Positions 43,700 through 53,370 of a DNA stretch of 64,000 nt are shown one piece after another (position 1 is the stretch's first letter; every line of letters begins with the position of its first letter). Under the pieces are notes generated by a model. That model saw only the letters and a program-made list of their open reading frames with translations, was not told the DNA's origin and ran no database searches. Origin of the DNA: Clostridium_AI sp964409685 (lineage in GTDB: Bacteria; Bacillota; Clostridia; Lachnospirales; Lachnospiraceae); the NCBI GenBank assembly GCA_964409685.1, contig CAYPEJ010000012.1, positions 62,001 through 126,000 on the forward strand, read 5' to 3'. The position numbers and the translations under genes are program-made.

Positions 43700-45565
43700 A
43701 TGAGAAAGTTAGCACTGAGTGATGAAATATTACTAACAGTAGAAAAACCTGCCAGATATATCGGAAATGAATATAATATGGTAGTTAAAGATAAAAACAG
43801 CGTAGATGTTCGTTTTTGTATGTGTTTCCCAGATGTGTATGAAATTGGTATGTCACATCAAGGAATTCAAATCTTATATGATATGTTTAATAGAAGAGAA
43901 GATACGTATTGTGAACGTGTATACTCACCTTGGACAGATTTAGACAAGATTATGAGAGAAAAGAACATTCCTCTTTTCGCATTAGAATCCCAAGATCCAG
44001 TAAAAGATTTTGATTTTCTAGGAATCACATTACAGTATGAAATGTGTTATACAAACATTCTTCAGATTCTAGATTTATCCCAGATTCCATTAATCGCAAC
44101 AGAAAGAACAGAAGAACATCCAATCGTTATTGGTGGTGGTCCATGTTCTTACAACCCAGAACCAATTAGTGACTATTTTGATATGTTCTATATTGGAGAA
44201 GGGGAAACTGCTTACAATGAACTTCTTGATGTATATAAAGAATGCAAGAAGCAAGGAAAATCACGTAAAGAATTTTTAGAAGCAGCAGCACACGTAGAAG
44301 GTATTTATGTTCCTCAATTTTATGAAGCAACTTACAATGAAGATGGAACGATCAAATCTTTTGATGTAATGAATGAAAATGCAAGCCAAAAGATTAAGAA
44401 ACAAGTAGAAATGAACCTAAGCGACACATTTTATATGGAAAATCCACTTGTTCCTTATATCAAAGTAACACAAGACCGCGTAGTATTAGAGATTCAACGT
44501 GGATGTATCCGTGGGTGTCGTTTCTGTCAAGCAGGTATGATTTACAGACCAATCCGTGAAAGAAGTATCGAGTTCTTAAAAGAACGTGCGTATACCATGT
44601 TAAAATCAACAGGACAAGAGGAGATCTCCTTAAGTTCTTTAAGTTCTAGTGATTACTCCTGTTTACAAGAACTTGTTTACTACTTAATCGACGAGTTCGG
44701 TTCTAAAGGAGTAAATATTTCTTTACCATCTTTACGTATTGATGCATTTGCACTTGACGTTATGAGTAAGGTACAAGATATTAAGAAGAGTAGTTTAACA
44801 TTCGCGCCAGAAGCTGGTTCTCAGAGAATGCGTGACGTTATCAATAAAGGTTTAACAGAAGAAAACATTTTAACAGGAGCTATGGACGCATTCCGTGGTG
44901 GTTGGAATCGTGTAAAATTATACTTTATGTTAGGTCTTCCAACAGAAACAGAAGAAGATATTGAAGGAATTGCGATTTTATCCGATAAGATTGCAAGAGA
45001 ATACTACACCATTCCAAAAGATCAAAGAAATGGTAAGGTACAAATTGTATCTAGTACTTCTTTCTTCGTTCCAAAGCCATTTACACCATTCCAATGGGCT
45101 AGAATGTCTACAACAGAAGAATTCTTAGAAAAACAACGTTTCTTAGCAGGTAAAATGAGAGAACAGTTAAACTTTAAGAGTATCAAATATAACTGGCATG
45201 AAGCAGAAACAACGATGCTAGAAGGTGTTCTTGCTCGTGGGGATAGAAGATTAAACAAATTAATCTTAGAAGTGTACAAAAATGGTGCGATCTTTGATTC
45301 TTGGTCCGAACATTTCAAATACGATGTATGGATGCAAGCATTCGAAGACCTAGGGATTGACCCAATGTTCTATACAAGCCGTGAAAGAAGCGAAGATGAA
45401 ATCTTCCCTTGGGACTTTATTGACATTGGTGTAACAAAGAAATTCTTATGGAGAGAATATCAACAAGCTATTAATGAAACAGTTACTCCAAACTGTAGAC
45501 AGAAATGTTCAGGATGTGGAGCTATGAGTTTTGGAGGAGGCGTTTGTTATGAAGGCAAGAATTAA
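43700..45565 (+). CDS. TIGR03960-family radical-SAM protein
   Basis: 621 residues: a B12-binding-like N-terminal domain (CMCFPDVYEIGMSHQG, IVIGGGPCSYNPEPISDYFD) and a radical-SAM core with the Cys triad in RGCIRGCRFCQAGMIYRPIRERS near residue 270. It ends with a short Cys pair CRQKCSGCG. The next gene (TIGR03936) is its constant partner and in some bacteria the two are fused. The link to RNase G and ribosomal genes suggests RNA or ribosome modification, but the reaction is unknown. Confidence 0.95.
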   Translation: MRKLALSDEILLTVEKPARYIGNEYNMVVKDKNSVDVRFCMCFPDVYEIGMSHQGIQILYDMFNRREDTYCERVYSPWTDLDKIMREKNIPLFALESQDPVKDFDFLGITLQYEMCYTNILQILDLSQIPLIATERTEEHPIVIGGGPCSYNPEPISDYFDMFYIGEGETAYNELLDVYKECKKQGKSRKEFLEAAAHVEGIYVPQFYEATYNEDGTIKSFDVMNENASQKIKKQVEMNLSDTFYMENPLVPYIKVTQDRVVLEIQRGCIRGCRFCQAGMIYRPIRERSIEFLKERAYTMLKSTGQEEISLSSLSSSDYSCLQELVYYLIDEFGSKGVNISLPSLRIDAFALDVMSKVQDIKKSSLTFAPEAGSQRMRDVINKGLTEENILTGAMDAFRGGWNRVKLYFMLGLPTETEEDIEGIAILSDKIAREYYTIPKDQRNGKVQIVSSTSFFVPKPFTPFQWARMSTTEEFLEKQRFLAGKMREQLNFKSIKYNWHEAETTMLEGVLARGDRRLNKLILEVYKNGAIFDSWSEHFKYDVWMQAFEDLGIDPMFYTSRERSEDEIFPWDFIDIGVTKKFLWREYQQAINETVTPNCRQKCSGCGAMSFGGGVCYEGKN

Positions 45566-46304
45566 ATTTACGAAGACAGGGTCCATGAAATTTATTGGAC
45601 ATTTAGATATCATGCGCTATTTCCAAAAAGCATTCCGCCGTGCAGAGATTGATATCGCATATTCACAAGGATTTAACCGTCATCAACTTATGTCATTTGC
45701 ACAACCTCTAGGAGTAGGTTTAACAAGTGATGGTGAGTACCTTGATGTACAATTAAATTCAGCGGATTCCAATGAGAGAATGTTAGAACGTTTAAACGAA
45801 CAGATGACAGATGAAATTCGTGCTGTGAAATTTAATGTGTTAAAAGAAGATGCACGCAATGCGATGTCCATCGTAAGTGTTGCCGATTATCAAATCACAT
45901 TAAAAGATGGATATGAAGTAGTAGAAAACTTTGAAGAAAAGTTCCGTGCTTTTATGGAACAAGATAAAATCGAAATCGAAAAGAAGACAAAGAAAAGTTC
46001 TTCTATGATAGATATCAAACCATTTATTTATCATTATGCATTTGAAAAAAGTGCATTTGAAGCACAAGTAGGTCGTGATTACGGGGAAACTGTAGCAGAA
46101 GAATATGCATCTACACAAAGAGTGTATTTACAATTATGTTCTGGCAGTGTGACCAATATTAAACCAGACTTAGTAATCGAGGCATTTTATCAATACCTTG
46201 GGTTAGAATATCAGAAGTTTGCATATCAGTATCACAGATACGATCTATATGCAGATGGAAGCAAAGAAGGGACTTATGTATCCTTAGGTGACTTAGAACA
46301 GTAA
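45549..46304 (+). CDS. TIGR03936-family (DUF2344) partner protein
   Basis: 251 residues beginning RIKFTKTGSMKFIGHLDIMR with FRRAEIDIAYSQGFNRH, diagnostic of the family. Overlaps the end of the radical-SAM gene by 17 bases with GGAGGAGG upstream, so they are made together. Probably supplies substrate binding for the radical-SAM partner. Confidence 0.95.
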   Translation: MKARIKFTKTGSMKFIGHLDIMRYFQKAFRRAEIDIAYSQGFNRHQLMSFAQPLGVGLTSDGEYLDVQLNSADSNERMLERLNEQMTDEIRAVKFNVLKEDARNAMSIVSVADYQITLKDGYEVVENFEEKFRAFMEQDKIEIEKKTKKSSSMIDIKPFIYHYAFEKSAFEAQVGRDYGETVAEEYASTQRVYLQLCSGSVTNIKPDLVIEAFYQYLGLEYQKFAYQYHRYDLYADGSKEGTYVSLGDLEQ

Positions 46305-46320
46305 AGAAGGGTGAAAGAGA

Positions 46321-47625
46321 ATGGACAAGTGTAATCCAAAAATCAATCAATTAGTAATTATGAAAGAGAATCATTTCGTGTATTCTCTATTGATGAAAAA
46401 TAAGGAACTGATTCAGATAAATGCCGAAGCAGTTTCTACTCATAGTGCCCTTCTCGGAAACATCTATATTGGAAAAGTCAAAAATATTGTAAAAAATATC
46501 AATGCAGCTTTTGTAGAAATTGATGGGGGAAGAATGTGCTATCTTCCCCTTGCAAAGCCGCAATATCCAATTTACTGTAACGGCATGAAACGAGATAAGA
46601 TTTGTATCGGTGATGAAATTATGGTGCAGATTGAAAAGGAAAATGTAAAGACAAAAGCACCAACCGTTACTTGTAATTTGAATATTACTGGAAAATATGT
46701 TGTATTAACTCACGGCATTACGAAGATTGGAGTTTCTGCAAAGATTAAAGAAAAGGAAGAACGAGAACGTCTTCGTTCTCTTGCTACATCTTTTCAATTG
46801 GGCTTGCAATCAGGTTCTCAATCTGATTCTAAATTCGAAGCTTGCCAATCTTGTGAACCACAACCACAAGATTACGGTTTCGTAATTCGTACTAACAGTG
46901 AAGGAGTCCCATCCGAACGTATTGCACAAGAGATTCAGACATTACAAGAAATCTATGAAAGACTTACGAAACAGGCAGTTCATTTTACAAGATTTTCTCT
47001 AATTGAGAAAGGATTGCCAAATTATCTAAGTGATATTCGAGACTATAATCAATTCCAACTAGATGAAATTATTACAGATGATAAAGAAATCTATGATGAA
47101 ATTCACAATTATCTAACACAGTTTCAACCAGAAGATTTATCTAAATTAACTTTCTATCAAGATGATATGATTTCCATGAAAAACTTATATAGCATCGAAA
47201 CCAAGATGCAAAAAGCATTACAAAAACGTGTATGGCTCAAATCTGGTGGTTATCTGGTGATTGAACCAACTGAGGCATTAACTGTAATTGACGTTAATAC
47301 AGGAAAAGCCATCAAAGGTCGTAAAAATGAGCAAGAAACGTTTTATAAGATTAATATGGAAGCAGCAGAAGAAATTGCAAAACAAATTCGTCTTCGCAAT
47401 ATGTCAGGAATTATTATTATTGACTTTATTGACTTGGAAGAGGAAGAAAAGCGAGCTAGTCTTATGACACAACTTCGTATTTTATTTGCAAAAGATCCTG
47501 TGAAAACATCTTTGATTGATATGACCAAGTTAAATCTTGTGGAGGTAACGAGAAAGAAAGTGCGTAAACCTTTATGGGAACAGATAAAATTGAGGAGTGA
47601 TGAGGATGACGAAGACGAAGACTAA
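46321..47625 (+). CDS. rng: Ribonuclease G/E family, lacking the zinc-link
   Basis: 434 residues. An S1 domain near 35-125 (LGNIYIGKVKNIVKNINAAFVEI in two parts) is followed by the RNase H-like and DNase I-like catalytic regions, with metal Asp residues in LTVIDVNTGKAIKG and IIIDFIDLEEEEKR. The chain stops soon after LNLVEVTRKKVRKPL, where RNase E/G normally continues with the CPxCxGxG zinc-link that holds the dimer. A Ser/Gln-rich insert with two Cys (near 160-180) is unusual. The end overlaps the YbaK gene by 20 bases. Confidence 0.92.
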   Translation: MDKCNPKINQLVIMKENHFVYSLLMKNKELIQINAEAVSTHSALLGNIYIGKVKNIVKNINAAFVEIDGGRMCYLPLAKPQYPIYCNGMKRDKICIGDEIMVQIEKENVKTKAPTVTCNLNITGKYVVLTHGITKIGVSAKIKEKEERERLRSLATSFQLGLQSGSQSDSKFEACQSCEPQPQDYGFVIRTNSEGVPSERIAQEIQTLQEIYERLTKQAVHFTRFSLIEKGLPNYLSDIRDYNQFQLDEIITDDKEIYDEIHNYLTQFQPEDLSKLTFYQDDMISMKNLYSIETKMQKALQKRVWLKSGGYLVIEPTEALTVIDVNTGKAIKGRKNEQETFYKINMEAAEEIAKQIRLRNMSGIIIIDFIDLEEEEKRASLMTQLRILFAKDPVKTSLIDMTKLNLVEVTRKKVRKPLWEQIKLRSDEDDEDED

Positions 47626-48082
47626 TGCTTTACGAATGCTTGATAAAGCAAAGATACCATATCGAACGATTGAATATGAAGTAGATGAAGCTCATATTTG
47701 TGGAGAAGATGTGGCGTTAAAGACAGGTCTTCCTTTGGAACAAGTATTTAAGACCATTGTTCTAAAAGGAGAAAAGAAAGGTTATGTAGTATTTTGTCTG
47801 CCAGTGAATAAAGAGTTAAATCTAAAAAAGGCAGCAGCAGCGATTCAGGACAAAAGGGTTGAACTTTTACCAGTAAAAGACTTACTGAAAACCACAGGGT
47901 ATATTCGTGGAGGTTGTTCACCAGTGGGGATGAAAAAGAAGTTTCCGACTTACTTTGATTATACGGCAGAACACCTTGACGAAATCAGTGTCAGTGCTGG
48001 AGTACGAGGATGCCAGATGATTTTAAATGCAAAAGAACTTGTAAAGTACACAGATGCAGTATTAGTAGATGTGACGGAATAG
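47606..48082 (+). CDS. ybaK: Cys-tRNA(Pro) deacylase YbaK/EbsC
   Basis: 158 residues of the YbaK/ProX editing fold: TNALRMLDKAKIPYRTIEYE, VFKTIVLKGEKKGYVVFCLP, the Lys-rich helix KKAAAAIQDK, and GYIRGGCSPVGMKKKFPTYFD. Hydrolyses mischarged Cys-tRNA(Pro). The ATG at 47606 is chosen for spacing to GAGGAG; GTG and ATG starts just upstream share the region. Confidence 0.93.
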   Translation: MTKTKTNALRMLDKAKIPYRTIEYEVDEAHICGEDVALKTGLPLEQVFKTIVLKGEKKGYVVFCLPVNKELNLKKAAAAIQDKRVELLPVKDLLKTTGYIRGGCSPVGMKKKFPTYFDYTAEHLDEISVSAGVRGCQMILNAKELVKYTDAVLVDVTE

Positions 48083-48108
48083 AATGACAGAAAAGGGATG
48101 GATAAAAT

Positions 48109-50148
48109 ATGAAAGAGAAGCTTACATATAAGCGTATGCTTATAGTATTTTATATGTTAGTAACACTTGTATTAACTAGTATTCTTGCAAATGTGCAAGT
48201 AGAGGCTTCGAATGTACTAAAGATTCGTTATCAAGGGAAAACACGTAATTATTCAGGAGCACAATTATCAGTAAATCTAGATGGCAAAGCTGTGAATTTG
48301 AAATCAATGTCAGGTTTAGCCTTGAAAAATGCAGCTAGTGATACGATATATCTAGTTTCCGTAGCAGATGTATTTGAAAAGGCTTGTGGAATCAAATATA
48401 CTTATAACAAAAATACAAAGCGAATTGTATTACAAAAGTATGGGATTTCCGTTCGTATGACATTAAATAAAAAGACCGCTTATGTCAATGGGAAAAAGAC
48501 AACATTGGAGTATCCACCAATGTTTGTGAAGTATTATAATACCAATAAGACAAGATTGCTTGTACCAGCGAAATTTGTTGCTACCACATTTGGTTACTCA
48601 TATTCTTACACAAAGCTTTCTAGTTCTAGTGTTCGAATCAATATGACATCTCCAGATTACATTAAGTATGATGGAAAATGGAAAAAATACACTGGAACAA
48701 GAGCAAAGCTTACTTTCGATGGTACAGACGTAAATGTTTCAGATATGAATTGCCTTGTTATCAACAAAGTCTTTTATGTGCAGGCAAAGGTCTTTGCAAA
48801 AAGCGAAATTGGAGGAAAATGTAGTTATAAATCCTCCACGAAGAAGCTTACATTAACCTACGGTGATAATAAGCTTGAGATGACCATAGATTCTAATACT
48901 GCTTATGTAAATGGAAAAGCAGTGAAAGCTTCCGCTCCTGCAAAACGTGTCTACAATAGTAAAAATGAAACCACATACGTTATGGTTCCAATTTCCTATG
49001 TAGCAGGTAAGTTGGGATTAAACTATCGTTATGTTGAGAAAAGTAAAACATGTACATTAAGCAGAAAAGATGGAATTTACTTCAAATGGAGTGCTCCAGA
49101 AAATGAAATTGATATTCCAGTGACACAATCAGATGTAAACGATGAAGGTGTGTTAGAACCAGAAGAAGACTTGATAACAGACTTTGCAGTAAATGGAGTA
49201 ATCGGCGAACGTGTTAGCAACAATGATGTGGTAACGATTGATGGTATTTTCCCGTCTGACAACATCTCGATCTCTGAGAGTAGTTCTGTTATCACAATCG
49301 AGATTATGGATACAAAAAGTAATGTTGGTGAGGAAAGCATCACATTATCGCAACCATATTTATTAAAGAAAGTAACATTAACAACTACAGCTGATGGAAC
49401 AACCGTAATTAAAATTACTAAAGAGTCAAAAAATTGCAACTATACATTTTCAGATGAAGACGGATTTATTTCTGTTACATTAACAACTGGTGTGGTGAAA
49501 AATGGTTATAAAATTGCCGTTGACACTGGACATGGTGCCTATACAGCAGGAAAGCGTACCCCACCAATTCTGGAAAGTTTAGACTTTGATGGAGACGGAG
49601 TGATTGACGCAGCCAAAGGTAGTCAGATTCGTGAGCATACTGCAAATGTTGGTGTTGGAAACTACGCAGTAGCGGCATTAGAACGTTGTGGCTTTGAAGT
49701 ATACAAAAGTGGTTTTGGCGCAACAGATACTCCATTAACAACAAGACAAGAAAATATCAAAGCAGCAAAATGTGACTATTCCATTAGTATTCATTTTAAT
49801 GCCGTTGGAAATGGTACTTCTTTTAACAGTGCAAAAGGAATTGAAGTATTTTCACATGCTACTTCTTCAAAAGCAGCCAATTCCAAAGCTTTAGCAACTA
49901 CTATGATTAAAAATGTAAGCAAAGGAACATCACAAAGCAATCGAGGTGTAAATACTCAGCATACATTTGCTATGTGTAATGCAAGTGCAATGGGTACAAA
50001 AGGAAGTATTTTATTAGAGTGTGCATTTATGACAAACTGGACAGAAGTGAAAACCATGATGGCAAACTCAGCTTATTGGGAAGAGACAGGAGAGGAAATC
50101 GCAAAAGGATTCTGCGAATACCTAGGGGTTACTTATGTAGCGCCATAA
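48109..50148 (+). CDS. N-acetylmuramoyl-L-alanine amidase with copper-amine-oxidase-like domains
   Basis: 679 residues, exported. A signal peptide (about 1-34) precedes two homologous Cu-amine-oxidase N-terminal-type domains (about 90-185 and 200-320), both with AYVNGK and L(V/M)VP.(K/S)(F/Y)VA. An AMIN-like beta region lies about 365-455. The C-terminal Amidase_3 catalytic domain runs from about 465: zinc His in VDTGHGAYTAGK, Glu in QIREHTANVGVG, His in SISIHFNAVG and catalytic Glu in SILLECAFMTNW. Peptidoglycan hydrolase for wall turnover or separation. Confidence 0.93.
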   Translation: MKEKLTYKRMLIVFYMLVTLVLTSILANVQVEASNVLKIRYQGKTRNYSGAQLSVNLDGKAVNLKSMSGLALKNAASDTIYLVSVADVFEKACGIKYTYNKNTKRIVLQKYGISVRMTLNKKTAYVNGKKTTLEYPPMFVKYYNTNKTRLLVPAKFVATTFGYSYSYTKLSSSSVRINMTSPDYIKYDGKWKKYTGTRAKLTFDGTDVNVSDMNCLVINKVFYVQAKVFAKSEIGGKCSYKSSTKKLTLTYGDNKLEMTIDSNTAYVNGKAVKASAPAKRVYNSKNETTYVMVPISYVAGKLGLNYRYVEKSKTCTLSRKDGIYFKWSAPENEIDIPVTQSDVNDEGVLEPEEDLITDFAVNGVIGERVSNNDVVTIDGIFPSDNISISESSSVITIEIMDTKSNVGEESITLSQPYLLKKVTLTTTADGTTVIKITKESKNCNYTFSDEDGFISVTLTTGVVKNGYKIAVDTGHGAYTAGKRTPPILESLDFDGDGVIDAAKGSQIREHTANVGVGNYAVAALERCGFEVYKSGFGATDTPLTTRQENIKAAKCDYSISIHFNAVGNGTSFNSAKGIEVFSHATSSKAANSKALATTMIKNVSKGTSQSNRGVNTQHTFAMCNASAMGTKGSILLECAFMTNWTEVKTMMANSAYWEETGEEIAKGFCEYLGVTYVAP

Positions 50149-50169
50149 TAAAGTGGAAGGTGAGTCAAT

Positions 50170-50871
50170 ATGGAAGAAAAAGAGTGGGGGCTAAGCGGAG
50201 GAACGCTAAAAATCATAGCATTGGTTTCGATGCTTATCGACCATGCAACAGCAATATTTGTAAATTACTATGATTGCCAGGGACTATATAATGTAGGGAG
50301 ATGCATAGGGAGGCTTGCATTTCCTCTATATTGCTTTTTATTGGTAGAAGGATTTTGCTACACACGAAATATAAAGAAATATTGTTTTCGATTGTTTCTA
50401 TTTGCAATTTTATCAGAGGTGCCATTTGACCTTGCGTTTTCGTATACAGTTGTGAATATGGGACATCAAAATGTATTTTTTACGCTACTATTGGGAATTT
50501 TATTGATCTGGAATCTAGACCGAATACTGAAAAGAAAAAATACCAATTGGATAGGAAATGTATTAAATTTAGTCGGCGCAATCGCAGTTTACATGATAAG
50601 TTGTTTTATCAATGCTGATTATGGAGTATATGGTGTGCTACTTATTGTGCTATTCTATTTATTCCGTGGAAATAAAGGAAAAGTGGCAACATCTAACATA
50701 GGGTTCAATTTGGTTTTTTCACTGGGTAGCATTAGGCAATTAGCGGGAGTGTGTTCTGCGCCAATTATCGCACTTTATAATGGGAAAAAAGGGGTTTCTT
50801 TAAAATATTTCTTTTACTTAATATATCCACTGCATTTACTTTTGTTCTATTGGATAAAAGTGTATTGTTAA
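50170..50871 (+). CDS. TraX-family multi-pass membrane protein
   Basis: 233 residues with about seven membrane helices. The family start LSGGTLKIIALVSMLIDHATA is clear, with GRLAFPLYCFLLVEGFCYT and SEVPFDLAF. TraX of F plasmid acetylates pilin; chromosomal Firmicute members are of unknown role and common in Lachnospiraceae. Own ribosome binding site GGAAGGTGAG, 21 bases after the amidase. Confidence 0.92.
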   Translation: MEEKEWGLSGGTLKIIALVSMLIDHATAIFVNYYDCQGLYNVGRCIGRLAFPLYCFLLVEGFCYTRNIKKYCFRLFLFAILSEVPFDLAFSYTVVNMGHQNVFFTLLLGILLIWNLDRILKRKNTNWIGNVLNLVGAIAVYMISCFINADYGVYGVLLIVLFYLFRGNKGKVATSNIGFNLVFSLGSIRQLAGVCSAPIIALYNGKKGVSLKYFFYLIYPLHLLLFYWIKVYC

Positions 50872-50936
50872 GTACAAGAAGCAAGAATACTGAAAGACAG
50901 AGCTTGTAATATGAGACAGAAAAGAGAAGGTAGAGT

Positions 50937-52259
50937 ATGTTATTTGATAGAGATCGTTTAAAAAAACTAATTATTCCGATTGTAATTGAGCAGTTGTTAG
51001 CAATTACGGTTGGTATGGTAGATATGGTTATGGTGTCACATGTAGGGGAAGCAGCAGTTTCTGGTGTTTCCCTCATTGACACAATGAGCAATCTGCTCAT
51101 ATGCTTGTTTAGCGCACTGGCGACAGGTGGTGCAGTTGTTTGCGCGCAATACATAGGAAAACAGGATAAGAAAAAAGCAACCGTAGCAGCCAATCAGCTT
51201 GTACTGGTAATGGGAGGCATATCCTTTGGAATTATGCTGATATGTCTTTTGTTTTATCGCCAAATCATTGGCGTTGTATATGGTGAGATTAAATGGGATA
51301 TCCGTCAAAATGCAGAGGTTTACTTTTTAGTAATCGCCTCATCTATGCCATTTTTAGCATTATATAATGGATGTTCTGCATTATTTCGTTCCATGGGAAA
51401 TACGAAAGTTAGTATGAAGATTTCCTTTGCAATGAACTTAATAAATCTAATAGGAAATGCAATTTTTATCTATAATTTCAAAATGGGAACGTTAGGTGTT
51501 GGTTTGGCTACTTTCATTTCTCGTGTAATTGGAGCTGTTTTCATTGTAAATATGTTAAGAAATCAAGACCTCCCAGTGTCGATTCATCCAAGATTTCGAT
51601 TAGGTTTCGATTTTTCTATTATTAAGAAAATCTTATACATCGGAATTCCAACAGGATTAGAGAATAGTATGTTTCAAATTGGCAAACTACTATTAGCAAG
51701 TTTAGTATCCACATTTGGAAGTGTTGAAATTGCAGGAAATGCAGTCGCAAATGGAATTACCAACTTCGGTATTATCCCTGGTAATGCAATCGGTCTTGCA
51801 TTAGTTACTGTGGTTGGACAGTGTATCGGTGCAAATGATAGTGAACAAGCTTACCAAAACACGAGAAAGTTATTAAAGACATCCTATATTGCAATGATAG
51901 TGGTCAATATATTGATAGCAATTATGAGCTCCCCATTGATTGCATTATATGATATGTCAGATGCTGTCAATTTGGTAGCGAAAAGGATTATTGTATGTCA
52001 CAGCATTGCAAGTTGTGTTATCTGGCCGTTATCCTTTATTTTGCCTCATGCATTGCGAGCTGCCAACGACGTAAAATACACCATGAAGGTGTCCATTCTC
52101 TCTATGTGGGTCTTCCGAATCTGCTTTGGTGTACTACTAGCAAAGTATTTAGGGCTAAAAGCATTAGGCGTTTGGTTTGCAATGTTTATTGATTGGACTT
52201 TCCGTGGAATTATGTTTGGATTGCGTTTCTTTAAAAGAAAATTAAAACAAGAAAATTAA
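50937..52259 (+). CDS. MATE-family efflux transporter
   Basis: 440 residues with twelve predicted helices and an internal repeat. Features: IPIVIEQLLAITVGMVDMVMV, ATGGAVVCAQYIGKQDKK, and in the second half IGIPTGLENSMFQIGKLLLA and GNAIGLALVTVVGQCIGANDS. Na+- or H+-coupled drug or metabolite exporter. Not functionally tied to the flanking wall and ribosomal genes. Confidence 0.94.
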   Translation: MLFDRDRLKKLIIPIVIEQLLAITVGMVDMVMVSHVGEAAVSGVSLIDTMSNLLICLFSALATGGAVVCAQYIGKQDKKKATVAANQLVLVMGGISFGIMLICLLFYRQIIGVVYGEIKWDIRQNAEVYFLVIASSMPFLALYNGCSALFRSMGNTKVSMKISFAMNLINLIGNAIFIYNFKMGTLGVGLATFISRVIGAVFIVNMLRNQDLPVSIHPRFRLGFDFSIIKKILYIGIPTGLENSMFQIGKLLLASLVSTFGSVEIAGNAVANGITNFGIIPGNAIGLALVTVVGQCIGANDSEQAYQNTRKLLKTSYIAMIVVNILIAIMSSPLIALYDMSDAVNLVAKRIIVCHSIASCVIWPLSFILPHALRAANDVKYTMKVSILSMWVFRICFGVLLAKYLGLKALGVWFAMFIDWTFRGIMFGLRFFKRKLKQEN

Positions 52260-52286
52260 AATAGGAAAAAACTTTATGAAAAAATG

Positions 52287-52315
52287 TTGACAAAACATGA
52301 ATAATATGTTTTAAT
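52287..52315 (+). promoter_or_regulatory. Promoter of the rplU-prp-rpmA operon
   Basis: TTGACA, 17 bases, TTTAAT, immediately upstream of the L21 leader element. Confidence 0.65.
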
Positions 52316-52321
52316 GTTCTA

Positions 52322-52399
52322 GTATGCCGCACAGCGAGGTAATAAGAGTTCATTTGAGGACGCACCAAAGCTGGCGAGTAATTGAGTAGGAGGTGCCAT
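52322..52399 (+). ncRNA. L21 ribosomal protein leader
   Basis: The 5' UTR contains GCCGCACAGCGAGGTAA and GACGCACCAAAGCTGGCGAG upstream of TAGGAGGTGCC. This is the arrangement of the Firmicute L21 leader. GCACC can pair with GGTGC at the ribosome binding site, hiding it. By family, excess L21 is expected to bind and repress its own operon. Confidence 0.75.
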
Positions 52400-52708
52400 A
52401 TGTACGCAATTATTGCAACAGGTGGTAAACAGTACAAAGTTTCCGAAGGTGACGTAATTAACGTTGAAAAGCTTTCTGGTGAAGCTGGTGCAACTGTAAA
52501 ATTTGATGACGTTTTAGCAGTAAATAAGGATGGACAATTAGTAGTTGGAAGTTCTGTAAATGGTGCAAGTGTTACAGCGACAGTTGTAAAACAAGCAAAG
52601 GCTAAAAAAGTTGTTGTTTACAGATATAAGAGAAAAACTGGTTATCATAAGAAAAACGGACATAGACAACAATTTACACAAGTTAAGATTGAAAAAATCG
52701 AAGCTTAG
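52400..52708 (+). CDS. rplU: 50S ribosomal protein L21
   Basis: 102 residues: MYAIIATGGKQYKVSEGD at the N-terminus, VNVEKL-type strand, and VVYRYKRKTGYHKKNGHRQQ near the C-terminus. Binds 23S rRNA. Start at 52400 after TAGGAGGTG; an upstream in-frame TTG at 52382 lies in the leader. First gene of the L21-Prp-L27 unit. Confidence 0.98.
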   Translation: MYAIIATGGKQYKVSEGDVINVEKLSGEAGATVKFDDVLAVNKDGQLVVGSSVNGASVTATVVKQAKAKKVVVYRYKRKTGYHKKNGHRQQFTQVKIEKIEA

Positions 52709-52722
52709 TAATAGGTTGGTAT

Positions 52723-53043
52723 ATGATAAAAATTACTGTATCTAGAAATGATAATGGTATTTGTAAGGGATTTAATTGTTTGGGTCATGCGGAATATGCA
52801 GAGTATGGACAAGACATTGTCTGTGCAGGTGTTTCGGCACTTGTAACAAACGCTATTAATTCTATTGAGGAATTTACTGAGGATTCTTTCACTTGTGATG
52901 TGAATCCTGAGAGTGGCGATGTGAAGTTTGCTTTTTCGGATGAGATCAGTCAAGAATCCTGGCTACTCGTTGAATCAATGCTTTTAGGTTTAAAAGCCAT
53001 TGAAGAAGAGTACGGAAACGATTTTATTTTGATAGAAGATTAA
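52723..53043 (+). CDS. prp: Ribosomal-processing cysteine protease Prp
   Basis: 106 residues. The catalytic His and Cys are in FNCLGHAEYAEYGQDIVCAG, the Prp/YsxB signature. Prp removes the N-terminal extension of L27 in Firmicutes. Gene order rplU-prp-rpmA places the protease directly before its substrate. Confidence 0.95.
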   Translation: MIKITVSRNDNGICKGFNCLGHAEYAEYGQDIVCAGVSALVTNAINSIEEFTEDSFTCDVNPESGDVKFAFSDEISQESWLLVESMLLGLKAIEEEYGNDFILIED

Positions 53044-53068
53044 CTTATACTCAAGGAGGTGTAAGCAT

Positions 53069-53356
53069 ATGTTAAAGATGAACCTTCAGTTATTTGCTCA
53101 TAAAAAAGGTGTTGGTTCTACTAAGAACGGTAGAGATTCCGAATCTAAGAGATTAGGTGCTAAAAGAGCAGATGGACAATTTGTTTTAGCTGGTAATATT
53201 CTTTATAGACAACGTGGTACAAAGATTCATCCAGGTGTTAACGTAGGACGTGGCGGCGATGATACTTTATACGCATTAGTTGATGGAGTATTAAGATTTG
53301 AAAGAAAAGGTAGAGACAAAAAACAAGCTTCTGTATATCCAAGAGAAGCAAAATAA
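53069..53356 (+). CDS. rpmA: 50S ribosomal protein L27 with Prp-cleavable leader
   Basis: 95 residues. The N-terminus MLKMNLQLFAHKKGVGST carries the extension ending NLQLFA, which Prp cuts before HKKG to expose the mature N-terminus at the peptidyl-transferase centre. The core has RLGAKRADGQFVLAGNILYRQRG split and GVNVGRGGDDTLYALVDG. AAGGAGGTG ribosome binding site. Confidence 0.98.
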   Translation: MLKMNLQLFAHKKGVGSTKNGRDSESKRLGAKRADGQFVLAGNILYRQRGTKIHPGVNVGRGGDDTLYALVDGVLRFERKGRDKKQASVYPREAK

Positions 53357-53370
53357 TTTTTGCCAAAGCC

